Assembly (NCBI RefSeq): GCF_000801955.1
Contig: NZ_JSZO01000028.1
Span: forward strand, 1-64,000
Source of the DNA: Ralstonia sp. A12
Lineage (GTDB): Bacteria > Pseudomonadota > Gammaproteobacteria > Burkholderiales > Burkholderiaceae
Direction of reading: 5' to 3'
DNA: 64,000 bases
The position numbers and the translations under genes are program-made. How positions within the stretch are numbered: the stretch's first letter is position 1; each line of letters begins with the position of its first letter. Shown one piece after another: positions 49,422 through 59,195 of the stretch. The notes below the pieces were generated by a model. It saw only the letters and a list, made by a program, of their open reading frames with translations. It had not been told where the DNA came from and searched no databases.

Positions 49422-50306
49422 ATGTCATCCGATCTTTCCGCACGGCTTGACCGCTTCCTGGGGCGGCTCGAGCAATGGCTGCCGCCTGAGCTGACCGAAG
49501 CCGACTGGAACGAGGCGGTCGCCTTCCGCTGGCGCAAGCGCCAGAGCCTGTTCGGCAACATTGGCTATCTGGCACCGATCCGCCAGCTGCCGCCGATCCA
49601 CCTGAGCGATCTGCACAACATCGAGCGCCAGAAAGGCGCCATCGTTGCCAACACGCGCCAGTTCGTGCGCAAGCTGCCCGCCAACAACGTGCTGCTCACG
49701 GGCGCGCGCGGCACCGGCAAGTCGTCGCTCATCAAGGCCTGCCTGAACGAATTCGTGAAGGATGGTCTGCGCCTGGTCGAAGTCGACAAGGATGATCTGG
49801 CTGACTTGGGCGATATCGTTGAGCGGCTCTCCGCGCGCCCCGAGCGCTTCGCGATCTTCTGCGATGACCTCTCGTTCGAAGAGGGCGAGTCGGGCTACAA
49901 GGCGCTGAAGTCTGCGCTGGATGGCTCGGTGGCGGCGCAGTCGGACAACGTGCTGATTTACGCCACGTCCAACCGGCGCCACCTGTTGCCCGAGTACATG
50001 AAGGACAACGAGACCTACCAGCACACGTCGGATGGCGAGATCCATCCGGGCGAGGTGGTGGAAGAGAAGATCTCGCTGTCGGAGCGTTTCGGGCTGTGGC
50101 TGTCGTTCTATCCGCCTAAGCAGGATGAGTACCTGACCATCGTCGGCCACTGGCTCAAACACTTCGGCTGCAGCGATGAGGACATCGCCGCCGCGCGTGG
50201 TGACGCGCTGGTGTGGGCGCTCGAGCGCGGCTCGCGTTCGGGCCGCGTGGCATGGCAGTTCGCGCGCGACTGGGGCGGCAAGCACGGGCGGCAGCATGTC
50301 GACTGA
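49422..50306 (+). CDS. DUF815-family P-loop ATPase
   Basis: A 294-residue AAA-type ATP-binding protein. Walker A is GARGTGKSSLIKA (about residues 94-106), Walker B is FAIFCDDLSFEEGE, and IYATSNRRHLLPEYM is the sensor-1-like block. DUF815 proteins are found in many bacteria as uncharacterised ATPases; I cannot give a cellular role. It starts 16 bases after argJ and its end overlaps mutT by 11 bases, so it is likely in the same transcript. Confidence 0.85.
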   Translation: MSSDLSARLDRFLGRLEQWLPPELTEADWNEAVAFRWRKRQSLFGNIGYLAPIRQLPPIHLSDLHNIERQKGAIVANTRQFVRKLPANNVLLTGARGTGKSSLIKACLNEFVKDGLRLVEVDKDDLADLGDIVERLSARPERFAIFCDDLSFEEGESGYKALKSALDGSVAAQSDNVLIYATSNRRHLLPEYMKDNETYQHTSDGEIHPGEVVEEKISLSERFGLWLSFYPPKQDEYLTIVGHWLKHFGCSDEDIAAARGDALVWALERGSRSGRVAWQFARDWGGKHGRQHVD

Positions 50307-50754
50307 CACCCTGACGCAGGTGCCGCCGACGCATACGCCGGACGGCCGCAAGATCACTGAGGTAGCCGTTGGCGTGCTCGTGCAGCCGGATGGCCAGTTC
50401 CTGCTGGCGCAGCGTCCCGAAGGCAAGCCGTATGCAGGCTACTGGGAATTCCCCGGCGGCAAGCTGGAAGCGGGCGAATCCGTGGAGGCTGCGCTCACAC
50501 GCGAGCTGAAGGAGGAGCTGGATGTCACGCTGCGCACCTGCGTACCGTGGCACACCATTGAGCACGACTACCCGCACGCGTACGTGCGCCTGCACTTCTG
50601 CAAGGTGACGGCGTGGGACGGTGCGTTGTGTGCGCTGGAAGGTCAGGATTTCGCCTGGCAGACGCTGCCTATCAGCGTCGATCCGGTGCTACCGGCGACG
50701 TTGCCCGTTTTCGAATGGATGCGCGAGGAAAGGGAAACTCGGACGGCTAGTTGA
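50296..50754 (+). CDS. mutT: 8-oxo-dGTP diphosphatase MutT (Nudix hydrolase)
   Basis: Hydrolyses oxidised guanine nucleotides to prevent A:T to C:G transversions; 152 residues. The Nudix box is complete: [56 protein letters not shown] precedes it as in MutT. ATG 50296 overlaps the ATPase gene by 11 bases; its 3' end overlaps the convergent yacG stop by 8 bases. Confidence 0.92.
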   Translation: MSTDTLTQVPPTHTPDGRKITEVAVGVLVQPDGQFLLAQRPEGKPYAGYWEFPGGKLEAGESVEAALTRELKEELDVTLRTCVPWHTIEHDYPHAYVRLHFCKVTAWDGALCALEGQDFAWQTLPISVDPVLPATLPVFEWMREERETRTAS

Positions 50755-50950
50755 GCTTGCCGCTCGTATCACCGCCCGGTGCGTCGGGCAGGTCGTCCTC
50801 TTCTACCACAGGGATCGTGTACTGCTCGGCGGCCCAGGCGCCTAGGTCGATTTGCTTGCAGCGTTCAGAGCAGAACGGGCGGTAGCGGCTCTCCGGCACC
50901 CAAGGTACCGGCTTGCCGCAAGTCGGGCATTTGACAGTCTTGGCAGTCAT
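50747..50950 (-). CDS. yacG: DNA gyrase inhibitor YacG (zinc-binding)
   Basis: A 67-residue zinc-finger protein that binds GyrB. The four cysteines are in CPTCGKPV and [19 protein letters not shown], matching YacG exactly in spacing and in the following helix. ATG is the complement of 50948-50950; a longer in-frame reading (to 51178) lies inside zapD and is shadow. Last gene of the pilB-pilC-pilD-coaE-zapD-yacG run, as in other beta- and gammaproteobacteria. Confidence 0.92.
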   Translation of the reverse strand: MTAKTVKCPTCGKPVPWVPESRYRPFCSERCKQIDLGAWAAEQYTIPVVEEDDLPDAPGGDTSGKLN

Positions 50951-50966
50951 TGAACAGGTCCGGGGC

Positions 50967-51725
50967 TCAGAAATTGCAGAGCTTGAGCTGGAACGGGATA
51001 TCCGCGTCCACCGGCTTGGGGCGCAGGTCACCATCCTGCTGGGTGAAGCGCACCCAGAGCATGTACTTGTTGGCGCTGATCTCGGGAATGAACCCCAGCG
51101 CCGACTCATCCAGGCGCACCTGCATGAGCTGGTACACGCGACCCGACAGCATCTGCTGATAGCTGCCCGCGTTAGCAATCACCTTGCCACTCTGACCAGA
51201 CTCACGCAGCAGGCGCAGCACGATCATCGTGGCATCGCGCAGCGGCACCAGGGGCTGAGCCCATTTGATGATGTCGGCGCGACGGCGCTCGGCGGGATGA
51301 TGCTGCCATGCAAAATACGCCGGCAGATCAAATTCACACGTACCGCCCGGGATGATGGCGCGGCTGCGGATGCTCGTCAGCCACTCGTTGTCGGCGATGA
51401 GTTGTCCGGCCTTGCCGTGTGTGGCGGTGAGGTTGCCCGAGGCCGTTTCCAGCTCGCTGATGACGGCGTCGAGCGCGTCCTGGTCGATCTGCGGATTGGC
51501 GCGCAGCGCGGTGAGCGTTTGGCGCTGGCGATCGAGTTCCTTCAGCAGGTCGGATTTGAGGTCGGCGCGGCCGGCCACGTCGACCACCTCGAACAGCGTG
51601 GTCAGCGCCACATGGTGCTGCAGCGGGTGTTCCTGCACGAGAAAGAAATCCAGCCGCTCGAACAGATCTTCGAGCCGCAGCAGCGTTCGAATGCGTTCGT
51701 TGAAGGGATATTCGTACAGGATCAA
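50967..51725 (-). CDS. zapD: Cell division protein ZapD (FtsZ-bundling factor)
   Basis: Cytoplasmic protein, 252 residues, that cross-links FtsZ filaments through the FtsZ C-terminal peptide. [24 protein letters not shown] is the typical ZapD N-terminus, and [23 protein letters not shown] is another family block. Start: TTG (complement of 51723-51725) puts the conserved sequence right at the N-terminus; ATG at 51782 would add 19 non-conserved residues but has a GAGGG upstream, so it remains an alternative. Neighbours coaE and yacG are the usual ones. Confidence 0.9.
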   Translation of the reverse strand: MILYEYPFNERIRTLLRLEDLFERLDFFLVQEHPLQHHVALTTLFEVVDVAGRADLKSDLLKELDRQRQTLTALRANPQIDQDALDAVISELETASGNLTATHGKAGQLIADNEWLTSIRSRAIIPGGTCEFDLPAYFAWQHHPAERRRADIIKWAQPLVPLRDATMIVLRLLRESGQSGKVIANAGSYQQMLSGRVYQLMQVRLDESALGFIPEISANKYMLWVRFTQQDGDLRPKPVDADIPFQLKLCNF

Positions 51726-51852
51726 AACTTGGGTGCCCGATTTGGCTGGCACGAAGCCCGTTTGGCTTCGATCTGCCCGCATTCTATGCGAGACCCTCGT
51801 TCATCACAATGCAAAGGGGCCTCACGTTCATTTGGCCGCCTTTCAGATGGTT

Positions 51853-52467
51853 TCAACTCGTCCGCCAGGCTTGGTCCAGTCGGTCGATCTGCGGGAGGAG
51901 GTCGGCCAGCGTTCCGCTGTTGTCGATCACGTCGTCGGCGGCAGCCAGGCGGGCATCGCGCGACGCCTGGCGGGCGATGATGGCTTCCACTTGCGATCGC
52001 GGCAAGCCATTACGGGCGATCACACGGGCGATCTGGGTTTCGACCGGGCAGTCGACCACCAGAATGCGGTCGACCAGCGCGCGCCAGCTTTGATGCCCGG
52101 CCAGCGATTCCACCAGCAGCGGGACGACGTAGACGAGGTACGGATGCGCACCGGACGTCTGCGCCGCTGCCCCGCGCGACAAGGCGATCTCACGGATCAG
52201 CGGATGTGTGATCTGCTCCAGCCGCGCCTTGGCGGTGGCGTCGGAAAACGCGAGTGCGCGCATGGCGTCACGGTCCATGGCGCCGTCGGCACGCAGGATG
52301 CCGGGGCCGAAGGCTTCAACGAGCTTGGGGATGGCGGCGCCGCCTGGTGCGCTGATCTCGTGTGCGATGGCGTCCGTGTCGACGATGGCGGCGCCACGCT
52401 CGGCCAGGCGATCCGCCACGTAGCTCTTGCCGCTGCCAATGCCGCCGGTCAGGCCGATCACGCGCAT
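51853..52467 (-). CDS. coaE: Dephospho-CoA kinase
   Basis: Last step of coenzyme A synthesis: ATP-dependent phosphorylation of dephospho-CoA; 204 residues. P-loop [14 protein letters not shown] at the N-terminus, [10 protein letters not shown] (substrate aspartates) and HPLIREIA and VVPLLVES blocks. It starts 12 bases after the pilD stop in the same direction. Confidence 0.95.
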   Translation of the reverse strand: MRVIGLTGGIGSGKSYVADRLAERGAAIVDTDAIAHEISAPGGAAIPKLVEAFGPGILRADGAMDRDAMRALAFSDATAKARLEQITHPLIREIALSRGAAAQTSGAHPYLVYVVPLLVESLAGHQSWRALVDRILVVDCPVETQIARVIARNGLPRSQVEAIIARQASRDARLAAADDVIDNSGTLADLLPQIDRLDQAWRTS

Positions 52468-52479
52468 GCGATGGTGCCT

Positions 52480-53361
52480 TTACGGTGCGAGTAGAGGCCC
52501 AAGCCCCGTCAGCATGACCAGCTGCGGGCCAGCCAACAGTGCGATCACGCCGGCACCGGCAATGAACGGTCCGAACGAGAAGGGGGTTTCGCTGCTGATG
52601 CCTCGCGCCATGCGGAACAGCCCGAACACCAGCCCCACCACCGAAGACAGCAGCACCAGCAGCGGCAGTGCCTGCCAGCCGAACCACGCGCCGAGTGCGG
52701 CCATCAGCTTGAAGTCGCCGTAGCCCATGCCTTCGCGATCACGCAGCAGTTTGTAGGCCCAGTAGATCGACCATAGGAAAAGGTAGCCGGCCATCGCGCC
52801 GATCACCGCGTCGTGCAGGTGCGCGAACATGCCGAACAGGTTCACGCCCAGGCCGAGCCACAGCAGCGGCTGGGTGATGGCGTCGGGCAGCAGTTGGGTG
52901 TCGGCGTCGATCATCGTGCCGGCGACCAGGAACCACAGCAATACAGCCGAGGCCACCGCCACCCAGGTCGGACCGAAGTGCCAGAAGCAAGCCCCGGTGA
53001 GCAGGCCTGTCACCAACTCGACCGCGGGATAGCGCCAAGAGATCGGCGTCTTGCAGGCGCTGCAGCGCCCACGCAGTGCCAGCCAGCTCAACACGGGGAT
53101 GTTTTCAACGGCTTTGATCTGGTGGCCGCACGACGGGCATGCCGAGCGCGGAACGACCAGGTTGTAGGCGTCGGGATGGGGAAGCGGTTCTTCGCGCAGC
53201 TCGGCGATGTAGTTGGCTTCCTCGCGCTCGATCATGCGAGGCAGCCGGTGGATCACGACGTTGAGGAAGCTGCCGACGAGCAGGCCAACCAGCCCGCCCG
53301 TCCCAATCACGAACCACGCCGGCAGTTGGGCCAGCGTGGGGATGACGAATACATCAGGCAT
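52480..53361 (-). CDS. pilD: Prepilin leader peptidase / N-methyltransferase PilD
   Basis: Polytopic inner-membrane aspartyl protease (293 residues) that cleaves and N-methylates type IV prepilins and type II pseudopilins. The N-terminal methyltransferase part has the zinc tetracysteine CPSCGHQ ... CSACKTPISWRYP; the peptidase aspartates lie in GTMIDADTQLLPD and GYGDFKLMAALG (GxGD). Start at the ATG complementary to 53359-53361, five bases from the end of pilC. Confidence 0.95.
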   Translation of the reverse strand: MPDVFVIPTLAQLPAWFVIGTGGLVGLLVGSFLNVVIHRLPRMIEREEANYIAELREEPLPHPDAYNLVVPRSACPSCGHQIKAVENIPVLSWLALRGRCSACKTPISWRYPAVELVTGLLTGACFWHFGPTWVAVASAVLLWFLVAGTMIDADTQLLPDAITQPLLWLGLGVNLFGMFAHLHDAVIGAMAGYLFLWSIYWAYKLLRDREGMGYGDFKLMAALGAWFGWQALPLLVLLSSVVGLVFGLFRMARGISSETPFSFGPFIAGAGVIALLAGPQLVMLTGLGPLLAP

Positions 53362-53365
53362 TGCT

Positions 53366-54631
53366 TCAGACCACCGTGCCGAGCTTGAAGATAGGCAGAT
53401 ACATTGCCACCACCAACCCGCCAATCATCACACCCAGGAAGACAATGATGACCGGCTCGATCAAGGTGGAAATATTGGCGACGGCATCGTCGACCTCGCG
53501 CTCGTAGAACTCGGCCACCTTCAACAGCATGTTGTCCAGCGCACCGGATTCCTCGCCGATCTGCGTCATCTGCAGGACCATGTTGTCGAATACGTGCGTG
53601 GCCTGCATGGCGTTGGTGAGGCTGGTACCGATGCGCACCGCTTGCTGAACCTCCAGCGTCGCGTCGTGATACACCCAGTTGCCGGCTGCACCTGCCACCG
53701 ATTCCATCGATTCCACCAGTGGCGTGCCGGCTGCAAACATCGTGGCCAGCGTACGTGTCCAGCGGGCGATGGTTGCCTTACGGATGATATTGCCGAAGAT
53801 GGGGATCCTCAGGATGAAGCGGTGCGTGGAGCGCTGGACGTTCTCAGATCTCTTGAATGCCCGTGTGAATGCTGCAATGCCGATGACCGGGCCCAGCACG
53901 ATTGGAATCCACCACTTAACGAAAAAGTCGGAGATCGCGATAACGAACAGTGTCGGCGCCGGCAGATCGGCGCCGAAACTGGAGAACACGCCCTTGAACG
54001 AGGGCACCACAAAGATCATCAGCACCACCGTTACGGCAAACGCCACGGTCAGCACCGAAATCGGGTAGATCATGGCCGACTTGATCTGCGCCTTCAGTGC
54101 GAGCGACTTTTCCATGTACAGCGACAGGCGCTCGAGCAGGGCGTCGAGAATACCGCCCTGTTCACCCGCGTCGATCAGGTTGCAGTACAGCGTGTCGAAA
54201 TACTTCGGGTGGCGGCGGAAGGCGGCTGCCATGCTGCTACCCGACTCGATGTCGACGCGGATTTCCGTCAACAACTGTGTGAAGTTCGGATTGGCGTGAC
54301 CGCGCGCGATGATGTCGACCGACTGCAGCAGCGGCACGCCGGCCTTCAGCATGGTCGAGAGCTGGCGCGTGAAGTACGCAATGTCTTTCGGCGTGATCTT
54401 CTTGCCCCGGGCAGCGCGGCGGCGCTTGGACTTTGTGATCGACAGGCCCTGCTTGCGCAGGACCGCATTCACCTCGGTGATGCTCTCTGCGCGCATCTCA
54501 CCCTTGAAGATCTTGCCTTTGCGGTCCTTACCTTCCCACTCAAAGATGTACTGCGTGGGTGCCTTCGTAGTGGCGGACTTACGTGCCGGCGCGGCGGCCG
54601 CGCGGTTTGCGGCAGGTGCTCGTGTGGCCAT
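53366..54631 (-). CDS. pilC: Type IV pilus inner-membrane platform protein PilC
   Basis: A 421-residue protein with two GspF/T2SSF domains, three membrane helices and the typical blocks YFTRQLSTMLKAGVPLLQSVDI, LLERLSLYMEKSLALKAQIKSAMIYP and GTPLVESMESVAGAAGNW. It couples the PilB motor to pilin insertion. The first ~50 residues are Ala/Lys-rich and the short FEWEGKDRKGKIFKGEM block is usual for PilC. Between pilB and pilD on the same strand. Confidence 0.95.
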   Translation of the reverse strand: MATRAPAANRAAAAPARKSATTKAPTQYIFEWEGKDRKGKIFKGEMRAESITEVNAVLRKQGLSITKSKRRRAARGKKITPKDIAYFTRQLSTMLKAGVPLLQSVDIIARGHANPNFTQLLTEIRVDIESGSSMAAAFRRHPKYFDTLYCNLIDAGEQGGILDALLERLSLYMEKSLALKAQIKSAMIYPISVLTVAFAVTVVLMIFVVPSFKGVFSSFGADLPAPTLFVIAISDFFVKWWIPIVLGPVIGIAAFTRAFKRSENVQRSTHRFILRIPIFGNIIRKATIARWTRTLATMFAAGTPLVESMESVAGAAGNWVYHDATLEVQQAVRIGTSLTNAMQATHVFDNMVLQMTQIGEESGALDNMLLKVAEFYEREVDDAVANISTLIEPVIIVFLGVMIGGLVVAMYLPIFKLGTVV

Positions 54632-54675
54632 GGTTGGTTCCTACCCCCCGGTATGGGAACGATTGATCGAGAAGG

Positions 54676-56403
54676 TTATTGGTTCGTCGTGGCCAGCACT
54701 TCCTCTAGGGAAGTCAGCCCCTGTTTCACTTTCCGCAGGCCCGATTCGCGCAGTGACAGGACGCCGTCCTTGCGTGCCTGTTCGGCAATCTGCAGCGCGG
54801 TGCCGTGCGTGAGGATGATTTCCTGGATTGCCTCGGTAATCGGCATGACCTGGTAGATACCGGCGCGGCCCTTGTAGCCGCTGCCGTTGCAGGTTTCGCA
54901 GCCGACCGGGTGATACGGCTGCCAAGAACCGTCGAGATCGGCTTCCGTGAAGCCGGCGTCGAGCAGCGTTTCCTTGGGCAGCGGACCGGGTTTCTTGCAT
55001 TCCTTACACAGCCGGCGCGCCAGACGTTGCGCCGTGATCATCAGCACCGACGACGCGATGTTGAACGGTGCCACACCCATGTTCATCAGACGGGTCAGCG
55101 TGGTCGGCGCGTCGTTGGTGTGCAGCGTGGAGAACACCAAGTGACCGGTCTGCGCGGCCTTGATCGAGATGTCCGCCGTTTCCAGATCCCGGATTTCGCC
55201 CACCATGATGATGTCCGGGTCCTGACGCAGGAACGACTTGAGTGCCGCCGCAAAGGTCAGCCCTGCCTTGTCGTTCACGTTGACCTGGTTGATACCGGGC
55301 AACTGGATTTCCGCCGGGTCTTCGGCGGTGGAAATGTTGATGTCGCCCTGGTTCAGCTTGTTCAGGAAGGTGTACAGCGACACCGTCTTGCCCGAGCCGG
55401 TCGGGCCCGTCACCAGCACCATCCCGTAGGGACGCTTGATCACGTCGAGCAGCAGCTGCTTCTGCTCGGGCTCGTAGCCGAGCTGGTCGATGTCGAGTCG
55501 CTCGGTGGACGACTCCAAAATCCGGATCACGATCTTCTCGCCGAACAGCGTCGGCAGCGTCGACACCCGGAAGTCGATGGCGCGCTCGATCGTCTCTTTG
55601 TTGTCCTTGTCCTTCTTGTCTTTCGGGACGGTGATGAGCAGCTTCATGCGGCCGTCTTGCGGCACGCGTTTTTCCGAGATGTCCAGGCGCGAGAGCACCT
55701 TGATGCGGGTGGCGATCTTGTCGCGGATATCCAGCGGCGGCTGTGCAACCTGCGCCAGGATGCCGTCGATGCGGAAACGCACGCGGTAAAACGTTTCAAA
55801 CGGCTCGAAGTGCAAGTCCGATGCGCCGCGCAGCAGGGCTTCGGTGAAGAGCTTCTGCAGGAAGCGCACCACGGGAGCATCGTCGATGCCGTCTGTGTTG
55901 GTGCGTCGCGTTGCCGCAGCGGCGCCTGCGTCGTACTCGATCTGCGTCGCTTCTTGCATGGGGAAGAGCGACTTGATCTCGGCCGGCGCCTCGTTGGCCA
56001 GGCTCAACTGGCGCACCAGCTTGTCGTGCTCGACGATCACCGTTTCGATCGCCACGTTCATCTTCTGACGCAGCTCTTCGATCGGCTTCGGGTCGCTCGG
56101 GTCGGACGTGGCCAGGATCAGGCGGTTGTCGCGGCGGCCCAGCGGCAGCAGCCGCAGTTGCGCGAAGTGCTTATTGGCCGTCAGTACGGCTGGCACGGTG
56201 TCGAGCTTGTACTGGGCCAGGTCCAGCAGCGGCATCTGGTACTTGCCGGCCACGAACACGGCCAGATCGTGCGCACTCATGATCCCGCTGCCCACCAGCT
56301 CGTCGATCAGCTGCGTGCGCTTTTCGCGCGCGCTCTGTTCCAACTGGGTGAGTAGCGTCGGCGCGATCCGCCGGCTCTGTGCTAGAGCGAGTCCGAGTGT
56401 CAT
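54676..56403 (-). CDS. pilB: Type IV pilus assembly ATPase PilB
   Basis: Hexameric extension motor, 575 residues. N-terminal T2SSE-N domain, then Walker A VTGPTGSGKTVSLY, Asp box, Walker B IIMVGEIRDLETADI, His box QTGHLVFSTLHTNDAPTTL, and the zinc tetracysteine CKECKKP ... CETCNGSGYKGR. ATG is the complement of 56401-56403 and is preceded by only a weak ribosome site. A 10-bp inverted repeat (56428-56461) lies just before it. Confidence 0.96.
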   Translation of the reverse strand: MTLGLALAQSRRIAPTLLTQLEQSAREKRTQLIDELVGSGIMSAHDLAVFVAGKYQMPLLDLAQYKLDTVPAVLTANKHFAQLRLLPLGRRDNRLILATSDPSDPKPIEELRQKMNVAIETVIVEHDKLVRQLSLANEAPAEIKSLFPMQEATQIEYDAGAAAATRRTNTDGIDDAPVVRFLQKLFTEALLRGASDLHFEPFETFYRVRFRIDGILAQVAQPPLDIRDKIATRIKVLSRLDISEKRVPQDGRMKLLITVPKDKKDKDNKETIERAIDFRVSTLPTLFGEKIVIRILESSTERLDIDQLGYEPEQKQLLLDVIKRPYGMVLVTGPTGSGKTVSLYTFLNKLNQGDINISTAEDPAEIQLPGINQVNVNDKAGLTFAAALKSFLRQDPDIIMVGEIRDLETADISIKAAQTGHLVFSTLHTNDAPTTLTRLMNMGVAPFNIASSVLMITAQRLARRLCKECKKPGPLPKETLLDAGFTEADLDGSWQPYHPVGCETCNGSGYKGRAGIYQVMPITEAIQEIILTHGTALQIAEQARKDGVLSLRESGLRKVKQGLTSLEEVLATTNQ

Positions 56404-56427
56404 GAGTCCGTCTGGCTGACCATTTCA

Positions 56428-56461
56428 GCACACACTCGGCCCCACTGCCTTGAGTGTGTGC
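56428..56461 (-). promoter_or_regulatory. Long inverted repeat in the pilB leader
   Basis: GCACACACTC (56428-56437) and GAGTGTGTGC (56452-56461) are perfect 10-base complements separated by 14 bases, 25 bases upstream of the pilB start. No T-run follows. It could be an RNA hairpin modulating translation or a protein-binding site. Confidence 0.5.
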
Positions 56462-56675
56462 CCGCCCCCCAAGGCGAGTTGTTCTATGTTTGCAGCCGGT
56501 ACCCCACCCATTCGTGGGGGGTGGTGCCCGGAACCGGGGCAGTTTGCCGACCGCCTCTGGATTTGTAAAGCGCACATCGGCAACAGCCTCCAGCGTGCAG
56601 CTTGCATTTGTGCCACATCGGCAGAAAACCGCTCGGGCTGAAGTTTTCGGCCGGGTTTCTGTCTAGAGAGTGGCC

Positions 56676-57950
56676 TCAGCTACGCTTAGGGGCGGCTGGC
56701 CGGTGCAGTCGCACGGTACGGATCGACTGGCTGTCCATCTGCACGATATCCATCACGCACCCGGCAATCTTTACGCTGACCGTCGCCTCGGGAATCTCCT
56801 CCAGCACTTCCAGTACCAGCCCGTTGAGCGTCTTCGGGCCATCGGTCGGCAAGGTCAGGCCCAGGCGCCGGTTCAAATCGCGCAGCGACATGCCTGCATC
56901 CGCAAGATAGGCGCCCTCGGCGTCCCAGGCCAGCTTGCCGGCATTCGGCAGCGTGGTGGTGAATTCACCGATCATCTCTTCGATGATGTCTTCCAGCGTC
57001 ACCAGCCCCAGCATGTCGCCGTATTCGTTGACGATCAGGCCGATGCGGCGGCGGTTCTCCTGAAAATACTGTAGCTGGCGGAACACCGGCGTGCCGCTCG
57101 GCACGAAGTACGGTTGCACCAGGAGTGCACGGAAATCGTCATGTGTGAGCTCGGTGTCGCCCAGCAGCGACAGCACCTTGCGTACATGCAGAATGCCGAT
57201 TACCTGGTCGCTGTCCTGCTCAAACACGGGCAGCTTGTTGTGATAGCAGGTCTCGAGCTGCTGAATCACCTCGTCGATCGGGCGCGACAGATCGAGTGAC
57301 TCCACCCGCGCGCGCGGTGTCATCACATCGTCCACGGTGATGGCGTCGAGGTCGAACAGGTTGAGCAGGATGCTGCGGTGCTTGTGCGGGATGAAGTTGC
57401 CAGACTCCAGCACCAGCGTGCGTAACTCCTCGGTGGACATGCGCTGCTCCGGCGCAGCTTTCGTGTTGATGCGCACCAGGCGCAGCACGCCCATGGCAAA
57501 CGCGTTGACCACAGCCACCAGCGGCATCGTGATCTTCAGCAGCGGCGCAATGACAAAGCTTGCCGGAAACGCAATGCGCTCCGGGTACGTCGCCCCGACG
57601 ATCTTGGGTGCGATCTCGCAGAAGATGATGATGAGGAAGGCGACCGCCGCCGTGGCGATTGACAGCGTCGTCCCGCTATTGCCGAAGTAGTGGATGGCAA
57701 GGGTGGTGATCAGCACCGGCACGGCGGTATTGATCAGGCTGTTGCCGATCAGGATGAACGAGAGCAGCTTGTCGGTCTGGCCGAGCAATTGCTGCGTATT
57801 GCGCGCGCCCGAGATGTTGGACTTGGCAAGATGGCGCAGGCGATGGCGGTTGAGCGCCATCATCGCGGTTTCGGAAATCGAGAAGAAGGCGGAGCAGCAC
57901 AACAGCAGCACGACGGCGCCGATTTGTGCCCAGAGTGGCCAAGAGTCCAA
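56676..57950 (-). CDS. CorC/HlyC-family membrane protein (CNNM + CBS pair)
   Basis: A 424-residue inner-membrane protein: N-terminal CNNM/DUF21 transmembrane domain (about residues 1-180; FFSISETAMMALNRHRLRHLAK is the signature), a CBS pair (VMTPRARVESLDLSRPIDEV ... GILHVRKVLSLLG, then FRQLQYFQENRRRIGLIVNEYGDMLGLVTLEDIIEEMIGE) and a C-terminal CorC_HlyC transporter-associated domain. Relatives are linked to Mg2+/Co2+ homeostasis. Start is TTG (complement of 57948-57950), the only codon that keeps the conserved N-terminus; no clear ribosome site is seen. Often annotated as hemolysin, which is misleading. Confidence 0.88.
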   Translation of the reverse strand: MDSWPLWAQIGAVVLLLCCSAFFSISETAMMALNRHRLRHLAKSNISGARNTQQLLGQTDKLLSFILIGNSLINTAVPVLITTLAIHYFGNSGTTLSIATAAVAFLIIIFCEIAPKIVGATYPERIAFPASFVIAPLLKITMPLVAVVNAFAMGVLRLVRINTKAAPEQRMSTEELRTLVLESGNFIPHKHRSILLNLFDLDAITVDDVMTPRARVESLDLSRPIDEVIQQLETCYHNKLPVFEQDSDQVIGILHVRKVLSLLGDTELTHDDFRALLVQPYFVPSGTPVFRQLQYFQENRRRIGLIVNEYGDMLGLVTLEDIIEEMIGEFTTTLPNAGKLAWDAEGAYLADAGMSLRDLNRRLGLTLPTDGPKTLNGLVLEVLEEIPEATVSVKIAGCVMDIVQMDSQSIRTVRLHRPAAPKRS

Positions 57951-58062
57951 GGCGGGAGAAGGGGGAGCGGCAAAGCGGCCACTATAGCAGAGGGGTTTGT
58001 CGCGCCAATGCGGGCGGGGCGGCTGCGCGCATGCCGTTGTTACAGACGCGCTTCAGAAACAA

Positions 58063-58087
58063 AAAAGCCCAGCAATCGCTGGGCTTG
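58063..58087 (-). terminator. Rho-independent terminator after tRNA-Pro
   Basis: Minus strand: AAGCCCAGC, loop GATT, GCTGGGCTT, followed by TTTT. It lies about 30 bases after the tRNA end. Confidence 0.85.
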
Positions 58088-58113
58088 ATGTCCTTGATCG
58101 ACAAGGGAATTTC

Positions 58114-58190
58114 TGGTCGGGGTGAGAGGATTCGAACCTCCGGCCTCTACGTCCCGAACGTAGCGCTCTACCAGGCTAAGCTACACCCCG
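58114..58190 (-). tRNA. tRNA-Pro, anticodon CGG
   Basis: Reads CGGGGTGTAGC at the 5' end (58190 downwards) with acceptor stem CGGGGTG/CACCCCG (7 bp), anticodon arm CTACG-TTCGGGA-CGTAG (loop with anticodon CGG), T loop GTTCGAATC, discriminator A and an encoded CCA (58116-58114). 77 bases including CCA. Cloverleaf is complete. Lies between corC-like gene and ispB, all on the minus strand; no integrated element is seen at its 3' end. Confidence 0.97.
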
Positions 58191-58217
58191 ATGCTTCTTC
58201 GCAATCTCTCGTGCTGG

Positions 58218-59195
58218 TCAGGACTGACGTTGCAGCGAGAAAGCACACAAGTCTATCAGCGTCTGACGGAAAAGGGAAGGGGGTAATGCATTTGCTGCAC
58301 TCTCGGCTGCAGCGGCCTCGCGCTCGGCGGCCTGACGCGTGTATTCCAGTGCGCCGGAAGCCTGGATGGCCGCGAAGATGGCGTCGAAATGTTCCGTGCC
58401 GCCTTGCTCGATTGCCTGGCGCACCAGCGTGCGTTGTTCTTCCGTGCCGTTACGCAGCAGATAGATAAGCGGCAGCGTCGGCTTGCCTTCGCGCAGGTCG
58501 TCGCCCGCATTTTTGCCCATCTGGTCAGCGGTGGCGGTGTAGTCGAGCAGGTCGTCCACGATCTGGAAGGCGGTGCCGATGCGGCGGCCGTACTCAGCAG
58601 CGGCTTCTTCGGTGGCGGCATCCGCGCCTGAGAGCACCGCGCCGATCTGCGCAGCGGCTTCAAACAGCTTGGCGGTCTTGTAGCGGATCACCTGCAGGTA
58701 ACGCTCTTCCGTCACGTCGGGGTCGTGCATGTTCAACAGTTGCAGAACCTCGCCCTCGGAGATGATGTTGGTGGCGTCGGCCAGGATCTGCATGATGCGC
58801 ATGCTGTTGGCTTGCACCATCATCTGGAAGGCGCGCGAATACAGGAAGTCGCCCACCAGCACGCTAGCGGCGTTGCCGAACACGGCGTTGGCGGTCTTGC
58901 GGCCGCGGCGCAGGTCGGATTCGTCGACCACGTCGTCGTGCAGCAGCGTGGCGGTGTGGATGAACTCAACCACGGCAGCCAGTTCGTGGTGATGCTCACC
59001 CTTGTAGCCTAGCGCATTGGCCACCAGCAACAGGATCACTGGGCGCAGGCGTTTGCCGCCGGCGCTGATGATGTATTCGCCGATCTGGTTGATCAGCACC
59101 ACCTCCGAGCCGAGGCGGCGGCGGATCACGGCATCGACGGCGCGCATGTCTTCAGCGACAGGGGCGAGCAGGACGGAGGCGGAGGTCTGGGTCAA
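58218..59195 (-). CDS. ispB: Octaprenyl diphosphate synthase (polyprenyl synthetase)
   Basis: Makes the C40 side-chain precursor of ubiquinone from farnesyl diphosphate and isopentenyl diphosphate; 325 residues. First aspartate-rich motif LLHDDVVDESDLRRG, second AFQIVDDLLDYTA, GGKRLRP near the N-terminus. Start TTG (complement of 59193-59195) gives the expected short N-terminus TQTSASVLLAPVAEDM; the frame stays open further upstream but without ATG until 59348, and that part overlaps the likely promoter. Chain length inferred from similarity to IspB. Confidence 0.92.
   Translation of the reverse strand: MTQTSASVLLAPVAEDMRAVDAVIRRRLGSEVVLINQIGEYIISAGGKRLRPVILLLVANALGYKGEHHHELAAVVEFIHTATLLHDDVVDESDLRRGRKTANAVFGNAASVLVGDFLYSRAFQMMVQANSMRIMQILADATNIISEGEVLQLLNMHDPDVTEERYLQVIRYKTAKLFEAAAQIGAVLSGADAATEEAAAEYGRRIGTAFQIVDDLLDYTATADQMGKNAGDDLREGKPTLPLIYLLRNGTEEQRTLVRQAIEQGGTEHFDAIFAAIQASGALEYTRQAAEREAAAAESAANALPPSLFRQTLIDLCAFSLQRQS

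Noticed and set aside
58060-58215. tRNA-Pro gene checked as an attachment site for an integrated element
   Set aside because: Flanked by core genes on both sides; no integrase and no duplicated 3' end of the tRNA seen in the window.
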